From CAYYNP01 sp964472545 (GTDB taxonomy: Bacteria > Planctomycetota > Planctomycetia > Pirellulales > Thermoguttaceae), in the NCBI GenBank assembly GCA_964472545.1, contig CAYYNP010000192.1, positions 1-19,736 on the forward strand: a DNA stretch of 19,736 nucleotides, read 5' to 3'. The translations under genes were made by a program, and so were the position numbers. The notes under the pieces are model-generated. The model ran no database searches, was not told the DNA's origin, and saw only the letters and a list, made by a program, of their open reading frames with translations. Shown one piece after another: positions 6,943-14,600 of the stretch (position 1 is its first letter; every line of letters starts with the position of its first letter).

Positions 6943-7578
6943 ATGCTGTCAGCCGAAGACCTCAAGAAGCACGAACCCGACGGCGATATGGAGGTCGTCG
7001 TGGCGACGATGTCCAAGGGCCGTTTGCGGTGGTTTGTGAGCTATATCGGCGACTGGCATCTCGCCGACTTCGATGCGCCCGCCGATCACGAGTTCCGCCG
7101 GGTCGACGAACACAATTTCGAGCAGTTTCTCGCCTTTATGGCCGAGGGTGAAACGACGTCGGCGGCCTTGCATCAGTACTTCACGGGCTTTGCCGAGCTC
7201 TTCGAGATCTTCCCGCGGGACGCCCGCCGGATCGTCGAAGAGATCATCCCGGTGCTCTACGTCGACGCGGACCGACGATTTCTCTGCGTGCTTGCTTATC
7301 TGGGCGGTTACACGGAGGAATACCTGACCGATGCGGCGCCGGAGGGATGGCGGTCGGACATCTGCCCCCGGCTCGATTTGATTCCCGAAGACGAACGCTA
7401 CTGGATCGTCAACGGTCAGGATATGATCAAGGCACATGTCTTCGATTGGGAGCAAAGGGCGCGCGAAGCGGAAGACAGAATGCGGCGACCGCCTGCATCG
7501 CAGTACGTCGACCCCGGCGTGCGAGATGTTGCCGCACGCTACAGGAAACGGTTACGACCTTGGTGGAGGCTCTGGTAG
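6943..7578 (+). CDS. hypothetical protein, 211 aa
   Basis: I do not recognise this protein. It is a soluble, mostly acidic sequence with no signal peptide or membrane segment and a basic C-terminal tail ending KRLRPWWRLW. The body (about 15-165) contains patterned helices and strands, such as RWFVSYIGDWHLADF and FEIFPRDARRIVEEIIPVLY, so it looks like a real folded domain. Codon usage matches the neighbours and the frame is open for the whole length. The ATG at 6943 follows a GAGGGGG tract at 6930-6936. The upstream inverted repeat may limit its translation. It is followed by the zinc-finger gene 79 bp later, which could be co-transcribed. Confidence 0.75.
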   Translation: MLSAEDLKKHEPDGDMEVVVATMSKGRLRWFVSYIGDWHLADFDAPADHEFRRVDEHNFEQFLAFMAEGETTSAALHQYFTGFAELFEIFPRDARRIVEEIIPVLYVDADRRFLCVLAYLGGYTEEYLTDAAPEGWRSDICPRLDLIPEDERYWIVNGQDMIKAHVFDWEQRAREAEDRMRRPPASQYVDPGVRDVAARYRKRLRPWWRLW

Positions 7579-7657
7579 CCGTAGTGTCGTATCGCGGTAG
7601 AAGGCCTAGGGCGGCGGCCGCTTGCCGATGCCGCACGCGAAGGAAGGAACAACTATC

Positions 7658-8065
7658 ATGAACTGTTTCCAACACGACGATCGCAGTGCCGTGGGGCTGT
7701 GCAAGGCGTGCGGGAAGGGCCTGTGCCCCGATTGCGCGGCGGAGTTGCCGGGCGGTCTGGCGTGCCGGGGGACGTGTGAATCCCGCGTTCAGGTGCTCCA
7801 TCAGATCATCGAGAGCAATTCGCAGACCATGTCGGCAGCTCGGTTTCAGACGAGAAGTGCCGGTGTTTTCGTGCTCTTGATGGGGGCGGCCTTTCTCATC
7901 CTCTCCGTTTGTCTGTATGTCGCGAGTCAGAATGTGAGCGCGCTTCTGATCGGAGGGAGTTTCGGTGTCCTGTTCTTCGTTTTCGGGCTTCTGAGGTTGA
8001 GTCGCAAGGCCCAATTCCCGGGCGTCGACACGAACGGGCAAAGCGGCAGCGACCGGGTTGGATAA
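7658..8065 (+). CDS. B-box-like zinc-finger protein with two membrane helices
   Basis: A 135-residue protein. The N-terminus has a Cys/His cluster of B-box type: Cys3, His6, Cys15-x2-Cys18, Cys23-x2-Cys26, then Cys36 and Cys40, which can bind one or two zinc ions. Two hydrophobic segments follow, about 68-89 and 94-114, predicting a small inner-membrane protein with both ends on the same side. Bacterial proteins of this design usually have unknown function. The start at 7658 is chosen because AGGAAGGA (7641-7648) is well placed and the zinc finger begins immediately; an in-frame ATG at 7622 would add twelve unlikely residues. Confidence 0.8.
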   Translation: MNCFQHDDRSAVGLCKACGKGLCPDCAAELPGGLACRGTCESRVQVLHQIIESNSQTMSAARFQTRSAGVFVLLMGAAFLILSVCLYVASQNVSALLIGGSFGVLFFVFGLLRLSRKAQFPGVDTNGQSGSDRVG

Positions 8066-8176
8066 CGGAGACACCGCAACGGGCGCCGTCTTGAGCGTGC
8101 CGCCGGGGCACACGTTCGTACGACCCCGTTGGGGCCGAGACCGCGATGGTTGCCTCATACCCGGGATGCAGTGTGA

Positions 8177-8191
8177 AACGCCTTCGGCGTT
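8177..8191. terminator. short GC hairpin between convergent genes
   Basis: AACGCC and GGCGTT pair around a 3-base loop TTC. It lies between the convergent ends of the zinc-finger gene and the dehydratase gene, where a bidirectional terminator could sit, but there is no adjoining T tract. Confidence 0.25.
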
Positions 8192-8202
8192 CGGGCCGTA
8201 CG

Positions 8203-9171
8203 CTAGCTGCCCAGCGCGAACGCGTTCAGATCGAGATTCCCCCCCGAGATCACGGCCGCCACGTTGCGGCCGGCAAAGCGGGCGGGGTGTTGCATCATCG
8301 CCGCCAGCGGCACGGCGCCGGACGGCTCGGCGATCATGTGGGCTTTGGTGGCGATGGCTCGCGTGGCTTGTTCGATGGTCTTCTCGTCGACCAGGAGGAT
8401 GTCGTCGAGGAGGGCTTGAATTATCGGAAACGTGAGTTCGCCCAGCGGCGTTCGCAGCCCGTCGGCGATCGTATCGTAACGGGTGGGCATTTCGAGGCGG
8501 CCGCTTTGGAGGCTCCGTGCGGCGTCGTCGGCCAGCGCGGGTTCGGCGGCAATCAATTCGATCTCGGGACGCAGCGACTTCAAGGCGATCAGCACGCCGG
8601 AGAGCAGCCCGCCGCCGCCGACGGGCACGACGACCGCGTCGAGTTGGTCGGCCTGCTCGAGGATCTCCAGGCCCACGGTGCCCTGGCCGGCGATGATGGC
8701 CGGATCGTTGTACGGATGAACCAGCGCGGCGCCCGTCCGCTTCTCGATCTCCTCGGCGGCGATCCTGCGCGACTCGGCGTCGGGCTCGCAGAGCACGGGC
8801 GTGAAGCCGAACGCACGTACGGCGGCCAGCTTGTTGGGCCGGGAGTTGTGCGGCATGACGATGTGGGCCTTGATGCCGCGGATGGTTGCCGCCCGGGCCA
8901 ACGCGGCGGCGTGGTTGCCGGAGGAGTGCGTGACCACGCCGCGCCCGGCTGCGTCGTCGTCGAGCAAGAGGACCGCGTTGCAGGCGCCCCGGGCCTTGAA
9001 CACGCCGACGTGCTGGAGGTTCTCGCATTTGAAACCGAGACGGCAATCGAGCTGCTGCGAGAGCGTCTCATTCGCTATCAGCGGCGTTTGCAGCACATGC
9101 GGGCGGATGCGATCACGGGCAGCGCGGAGGTCGTCGAGAGAGACGGGCAGGCCGTCGAGTGTCACGCTCAT
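8203..9171 (-). CDS. PLP-dependent threonine/serine dehydratase (serine racemase-like, fold type II)
   Basis: A 322-residue enzyme of the tryptophan-synthase-beta superfamily, expected to deaminate threonine or serine to the 2-oxoacid, or to racemise serine. The PLP lysine lies in GVFKARGA, the substrate-binding loop is THSSGNHAAALA, and the phosphate-binding glycine loop is VPVGGGGLLSG. The C-terminus has the EPSGAVPLAA and ISGGNLDL blocks of the family. It lacks the C-terminal ACT domain of biosynthetic IlvA, so a catabolic or racemase role is more likely. The start is set at the Met before SVTLDGLPVSLDDL; an upstream ATG at 9243 would add 24 unconserved residues. It is transcribed divergently from the oxidoreductase gene. 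Substrate cannot be decided from sequence. Confidence 0.92.
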   Translation of the reverse strand: MSVTLDGLPVSLDDLRAARDRIRPHVLQTPLIANETLSQQLDCRLGFKCENLQHVGVFKARGACNAVLLLDDDAAGRGVVTHSSGNHAAALARAATIRGIKAHIVMPHNSRPNKLAAVRAFGFTPVLCEPDAESRRIAAEEIEKRTGAALVHPYNDPAIIAGQGTVGLEILEQADQLDAVVVPVGGGGLLSGVLIALKSLRPEIELIAAEPALADDAARSLQSGRLEMPTRYDTIADGLRTPLGELTFPIIQALLDDILLVDEKTIEQATRAIATKAHMIAEPSGAVPLAAMMQHPARFAGRNVAAVISGGNLDLNAFALGS

Positions 9172-9290
9172 AGGATTCCTCGGTCTGGCAGCGGACGGGG
9201 CCACGGACGCTTCCATGATAGCGAATGCGCCGATTGCTGGCATTGCCCCGAGACATTAGCTAGACTACAGCAGCCGGATATTCCGGGCCC

Positions 9291-9335
9291 CCGGCGGAGG
9301 ATTTGCGGTCCGGCCGTTCTCGGCAAATCCGCCGG
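9291..9335 (+). promoter_or_regulatory. hairpin upstream of the Tat oxidoreductase gene
   Basis: CCGGCGGA (9291-9298) and TTTGC (9302-9306) pair with GCAAA (9323-9327) and TCCGCCGG (9328-9335) apart from a three-base bulge on the left side; the loop is 16 bases. It ends about 60 bases before the oxidoreductase ATG, in the space between divergent genes. It could be a leader structure, an attenuator or the operator of either gene. Confidence 0.35.
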
Positions 9336-9396
9336 GACCCGAAACGATATTCGACCTAGGCGTAGTAACGACATTACCAAACGAAAGGAACTTCAC

Positions 9397-10608
9397 ATGC
9401 GGCACCAAAATCGACGGGATTTCCTGAAGACCGCGGCGGCGACCGTGGCGGCCCCGTGCGTGATCGCCCCCTCTGCGTTGGGGGCCGACGACCGCCCCGC
9501 ACCGAGCGAACGGATCGTGATGGGCGGCATCGGTATCGGCAGCATGGGCCGAGGCGACCAGGGCAATTTCCTCGGCCGTGGCGACGTGCAGTACGTGGCC
9601 GTGTGCGACGTGAAGCAGGGGACCCGCGACGGATCGAAGAATCGCATCGATCAACGTTACGGCAACACCGACTGCAAGACCTACAACGACTACCGCGAGT
9701 TGCTCGCCCGCGACGACATCGACGCGGTACACTGCGCCACGCCCGACCATTGGCACACGCTGGTCGTGGTCGAGGCCTGCCGCACGGGCAAAGACGTCTA
9801 TTGCCAGAAGCCCGAGACGCGCACACTGCGCGAGAACCGGCTGATGGTCGACGCCGCGCGGCGTTACGGCCGGGTGGTTTCCGGCGGCAGCCAACGAGTG
9901 CTGCAGGACTACCGGGGCGTGGTCGACAAGTGCTGGGGCGGCACGATCGGCACGGTCAAGTCGATCAACGTCAACGTCGGCCCGCTGCCGAGGCCCTGCA
10001 ACCTCGAAGGCCAGCCGATCCCCGACGGCTTCGACTGGGACATGTGGCTGGGACCGGCGCCTTGGCAACCGTATCACCCGTATCGTTGCAGCGGCAGCTA
10101 CGCGATCAACGGCACGAGTTGGCGTTCGTTCAGCGATTACTCCGGCGGCGGCATGACCGACTGGGGGGCGCACCACTTCGGCGGAGCGACCTTCGCCATC
10201 GACGTGCGGGACATCGAGCCGGAGGAAGTGCTGTTCCAGGACGACAACGGGAAGAAGTTCCTCACATTCCGTTATCCCACCGGAATCTTGCTGCACCACA
10301 ACCATCCAGGACAGGGCAACCTGCACGTGATCGGCACCGAAGGCGAGACGCTCGAGCCGAAGCAAGTGCCCAGCTACAAGGGCCAGGGCGGGATCTACGG
10401 CGACTTCATCGAATGCGTCAAGACGCGCGAGAAGCCGTTTAGAGACGTCGAGGTCGCCTCGCATACGATGACCGTTTGCCACCTGGGCCTGATCGCCTAC
10501 GAGTTGCAGCGCTCGTTGAAGTGGGACACCCTCAAGCAGGAGTTCCCCGACGACGACGAGGCCAATCGCCTCCGCGACCGCGCCCGCCGCGAGCCGTGGG
10601 TGCTGTAG
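9397..10608 (+). CDS. Tat-exported Gfo/Idh/MocA family oxidoreductase
   Basis: A 403-residue NAD(P)-dependent sugar or polyol dehydrogenase-type protein with a Tat signal: NRRDFLKTAAATVAAPCVIA, twin Arg at 6-7, likely cleaved after ALGA (residue 30). The Rossmann motif GIGIGSMGRG follows at about 44-53, then YCQKPETRT (Lys138) where the family usually has EKP, and GGMTDWGAHHFG near 255 in the C-terminal domain. The start at 9397 has AAAGGA upstream and gives the Tat signal; the frame stays open far upstream only because it runs antisense to the dehydratase gene. Exported members are greatly expanded in Planctomycetota and are linked to carbohydrate breakdown, but the substrate is unknown. The HEAT-repeat gene follows 50 bp later. 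Confidence 0.94.
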   Translation: MRHQNRRDFLKTAAATVAAPCVIAPSALGADDRPAPSERIVMGGIGIGSMGRGDQGNFLGRGDVQYVAVCDVKQGTRDGSKNRIDQRYGNTDCKTYNDYRELLARDDIDAVHCATPDHWHTLVVVEACRTGKDVYCQKPETRTLRENRLMVDAARRYGRVVSGGSQRVLQDYRGVVDKCWGGTIGTVKSINVNVGPLPRPCNLEGQPIPDGFDWDMWLGPAPWQPYHPYRCSGSYAINGTSWRSFSDYSGGGMTDWGAHHFGGATFAIDVRDIEPEEVLFQDDNGKKFLTFRYPTGILLHHNHPGQGNLHVIGTEGETLEPKQVPSYKGQGGIYGDFIECVKTREKPFRDVEVASHTMTVCHLGLIAYELQRSLKWDTLKQEFPDDDEANRLRDRARREPWVL

Positions 10609-10658
10609 GCGTCACGAAGACTTGAACATACATCCTAACGAAATACGAGGAACTGAAT

Positions 10659-11399
10659 ATGCTACTGCAAGACACATCCAAGGTCGACGAAGCGTTCGAG
10701 ACGCTGAAGACTTACGACTGGGGCGCAGACCGCAATCTGCTGAACCCGATCGACGAAGCGATCATCGCCACGAACGGAAATGCCGCCGCTCGGCTCGAAT
10801 TGGAGAAGCGGCTGTTGGCGGCGCTGGGCGACGGGTCGGGCAGCGACGCCACACGATCGGCGAAGGCCTTCGTCTGCCGCAAGCTGCGGACCGTCGGCAC
10901 GGCCGAGTCGGTGCCGGCACTGGCCGCGATGCTGCCCAGCGCAGACCTTTCGCACATGGCCCGTTTTGCCTTGGAGCGGATCGAGGCCCCGGAAGCAGCC
11001 GCCGCGATGCGCGACGCGCTGCCAAAACTCTCCGGCGCGTTGAAGGTGGGCACGGTCGGCTCGCTGGGTGCACGACGCGACGCCGGCAGCGCCGCCGCGC
11101 TGGCCGGCCTGCTGGGCGACGGCGATGCGGCCGTGGCCGCTGCGGCCGCCTGTGCGTTGGGCAACATCGGCACGGCCGAGGCCGGCAAGGCATTGGGCGG
11201 ATTCGTGAAGCAGGCCCCCGCCGCCCTGCAAGTGGCCGCCGTCGACGGCGCGTTGGCTTGTGCCGAGCAACTCGTGGCCGCCGGCAAGAAAGCCGACGCC
11301 GCGGCGATCTACAAGCAACTCAACGGCGAAGACCAGCCGCAGCACGTCCGTGTGGCAGCCGTGCGGGGGTTGTTGAACGTGTCGCGGATGAAGGACTAG
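10659..11399 (+). CDS. HEAT-repeat protein
   Basis: A 246-residue, Ala-rich helical-repeat protein. After an N-terminal segment (MLLQDTSKVDEAFETLKTYD and on to about 60) it has tandem pairs of helices of HEAT/PBS-lyase type, with units such as GTAESVPALAAMLPSADL, LGARRDAGSAAALAGLLGD and LGNIGTAEAGKALGGFV. Such proteins form a superhelical binding surface and have no active site. There is no signal peptide, so it should be cytoplasmic although its operon partner is exported. GAGG at 10647-10650 supports the ATG. The pairing with a Tat oxidoreductase is one I associate with planctomycete genomes; the biochemical link is unknown. Confidence 0.88.
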   Translation: MLLQDTSKVDEAFETLKTYDWGADRNLLNPIDEAIIATNGNAAARLELEKRLLAALGDGSGSDATRSAKAFVCRKLRTVGTAESVPALAAMLPSADLSHMARFALERIEAPEAAAAMRDALPKLSGALKVGTVGSLGARRDAGSAAALAGLLGDGDAAVAAAAACALGNIGTAEAGKALGGFVKQAPAALQVAAVDGALACAEQLVAAGKKADAAAIYKQLNGEDQPQHVRVAAVRGLLNVSRMKD

Positions 11400-11446
11400 C
11401 TCCGCAGATCGCATCCCGGGGAATGCTCGTAGACTTGTAGACTCCT

Positions 11447-11472
11447 CGTTCCCAAGCTCCGGCTTGGGAACG
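11447..11472. repeat. perfect 11-bp hairpin (GTTCCCAAGC/GCTTGGGAAC type)
   Basis: CGTTCCCAAGC (11447-11457) and GCTTGGGAACG (11462-11472) pair perfectly around a 4-base loop. It lies between the convergent HEAT and giant surface-protein genes. A further 8-bp pairing, GCTTCGCC (11485-11492) with GGCGAAGC (11544-11551), follows. It may act as a bidirectional terminator for both genes and looks like a dispersed REP-like palindrome. No T tract is present. Confidence 0.7.
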
Positions 11473-11614
11473 GGGGCTCTTGGAGCTTCGCCTCGAGGGG
11501 CTGCGCCAGCGAGCCAAACTCCGCTCGGTTCCCTCGGGTGCTTGGCGAAGCGGAGCTTTGGGGGGAAGGCAAGAGGCAGAGCAACCATCGGTGCGCTGCA
11601 CGCCCCCGGCGGAC

Positions 11615-14600
11615 CTACGGCAGCCAATCGTCCTCCCCTTCCAGCGCGGCGTCGGCCAGTGCGGCGCTGACCGGATTGACCGTGATCGGCACGAGTTGCG
11701 CGTCGTAGGTGTCGCTCGTATCGGAATTGGTCAACGGCCGCACGCGGACGAGAATCTCCATCTCGCCGGTGAAGCCGGACGGCGGCGTGACGGTGACCTC
11801 GCCGGTGGACGAGTCGACGTCGAAGGTGTAGCCGACCGAGCCTGAGGCCAGCGCGTCGAAGAACGTGGTGTTATTCTCCACGTCGGTCGCCTCGAGCTGG
11901 AAGACGGCCGGCGTGTCGACGGTGGTCACCACCTCGGCGATCGGGTTGAGGAACGGGCCGCCGTTGTAGAGATCCGTCTCGACGACGACGTGGAACGTCT
12001 GCTGATAGCTGTGCGCATCTTCGTCGGTCACGGTTACGGTCACGTCGGCCTCGCCGGTGGCCCCTTCCGGTGCCTTGAGCATCAGCATGCCGTTTTCGGC
12101 GTCGACGAAGACCTCGGCCGATTCGATGACCACGTTGGTGAGCGGCCGGTTGGAGGGGTCCGTGTTGACGTTGCTAATCGCCTCGCGAACGGCGTCGCCC
12201 TCGATCAGCAGGCCGAAGACGGAGTGGTTGAAGTCGAGCCACCGCACGGGCTCTTCGGTGATGAAGAACTGCGAGCTGTTGGTATCGTCGCCCGCCTTGG
12301 CCATCGACAGCACGCCGCGGCGGTTGTGCTGCAGGTCGACGTGGAACTGGTCGTCGAAATCGTCGATACCGACCGTGCTGCCGCCGTTTTGGCTCGGGTC
12401 GCCGCCCTGAATCATAAAGCCGTCGATCACGCGGTGGAAGATCACGCCGTCGTAGGTGCCGTCTTCGGCCAGCGCGATGATCTGGCCGGTCACGTCCGGC
12501 ACCAGTTCCTCGTGCAACTCGAGCACCATCTCGCCGTAGCCGTCGACGTTCAGTCGCAAGCTGCGATTGTCGGTGGGAACGTCCGTCGAGACGAGCGAGG
12601 GGTTGCTGCTGGTGGCCGTGAAGGTAAGCGACTCGCCGTCGGCGAGTTCACCGTCGACCAGGCCGTCCAGCGGAATCCACAGCGGCGATCCGCCGGAGAC
12701 GGTCGCGTCGCCGATCTGGGCAAAACTAATCTCGTCCTCCTGCGGCAAGACCGTGATCGTTACCGTAGCCCCGTTCGACTGCCCGGCATCGCCGGACGCC
12801 TTGTAGGTGAAACTGTCGGTGCCGGAAAAGCCGGGATCCGGTGAGTAGCTGAACGCACCGTCGGGCTGAAGCGTGAGCGTGCCGTTGGCCGGTTGCGTTT
12901 GCAGCACGGCGGTGAGCGGATCGGCCGCATCGGGTGCGTTCACGTCGTTGGCCAGGATGCCGTTGTCCGCTGCGACCACCAGCACGTCGTCGGCATCAAC
13001 GTCGAACGCGTCGCTCAGCGCCAGCGGCCGCTCGGCCGTTTGCCCGGAGGCGGCCTGGCGGATCGACAGGGCCAGCTCGGTGTTTCCGGCCAGTTCCTCC
13101 GCCCGGGCGACCGTCTCGGGCAGGTAATCTTCCGGAGGCGGCGTCGACGCCAGCAGCAGCCGCCGCGAAACGAATTGCGACTTCAACCCCCGTTCGCCGA
13201 AGTTGTAGTCGGTAACGTGGTCGTCGCCGTCGAGGACGATTTCGGAGATCTCGTCGTCGTCGACCGTTCCGCCGAGCGTGCCGGCCGTGTCTTGGCCGTC
13301 GATCATTGCCGACGGATGTCTTTCGGAAACCTCGTACGTACCCGGCCGCAGGCCCTCGAAGATGTACGAGCCGTCGGCCGCCGTCATCACGGTCTGCTCG
13401 ACGGCCGCTCCCTGGTCGTCGGTGCCGGTGAGCGCGATCATCACACCCATCACGCCCGGCTCGACGGTATCCCGCTCGCCGTCGTTGTCGGTATCGCAGT
13501 AGACAAAGCCGGCGATGCTGCTGTCGGGAATGAACTCCTCGACCGTTACGGTGACGGTGGCCTCGTCGGTCAGGTCGTCGGTGTCTTCGATCGTGTAGGT
13601 GAACGTCTCGGTGCCGAAGAAGCCGGCTGCCGGCGTGTATTGGACGCCCGTGCCGCCACCGGTAATGCTCACCGTGCCGCCGGCCGAGCCTTGCGAGACT
13701 TCGATGATCTCGATCGTCTGGGTGCCGTCGGGGTCGCTGTTGTCGTTGGCCAGCACGTCGATCTGATGCGGCCCGGTGTCTTGCACGGCGCCGAAGGCGT
13801 CGTCGACCGCGTTGGGCAGATCGGCGACCGGCTCGACGGTGATCGTGACCGCCGCCTCGTTCGAATCGTCCACGCCGTCGGTGGCCGTGTAGACGAAACT
13901 GTCGGTGCCAAAGTAGTTGTCGTCGGGCGCGTAGCTGAACGAGCCGTCGGCGTCGAATTGCAGCGTTCCGTGCGTCGGCTGCACGAGAACGGTGGCCGTC
14001 AGCGTGCCGGAGGTGGCGCTGCCGTCGTTGTCCAACACGCCTTCGGCCGCGTCGGGTGAAAGTGTTTCGTCTTCGTCGACCGTGTACTCGTCGGGATAGG
14101 CCGGAATCACGCCCAGCACCAGCACGTCGAACGTCTGCGCGGCGAAGTTGCCGGCGGCGTCGACCACGCGAACCTCGAGCGATTGCGTGCCCGTCTGCGA
14201 CTCGGAAGGCGTCCAGTCGATCACGCCGTCGTCGCCGATCGTGGCGCCGTCGGGGGCGCCGGCCAGCGAGTAGGTGATGCCCGCGTTGCCTTCGTCGGGG
14301 CTATTGGCGTCGTAGGGATACGGTTCGTCGAGCAGCGCGGTCTCCGGTGCGGTGGTGGTGATCGCCCCGGGGGCCGCCGTGTCGACTTCGATCGAAAGCG
14401 GAGCGGAGTGATCGCTCGTGGCCCCGCCGATGATATGAGTGGCGGTGATCTCGTGGGAACCGTCCGTCAGCAGGTCGTCGCCGGACGTGGTCACGGTGAC
14501 GCTCTCGCCGCCGGAGACCGCAAAGCCGATCAGATCGTCACCGGCATAAACGTAAACCCAGGCCCCGTTGGCCACGCCGTCGACGAGAAACTGCAGCGTC

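Noticed and set aside
7427..9046. 539-aa minus-strand open frame.
   Set aside because: Arg/Pro-rich shadow overlapping the dehydratase and zinc-finger genes in another frame, with no recognisable domain.
8146..9396. Long N-terminal extension of the oxidoreductase frame (820 aa in total).
   Set aside because: The first 417 codons run antisense to the dehydratase gene and lack domain character; the Tat signal and AAAGGA place the start at 9397.
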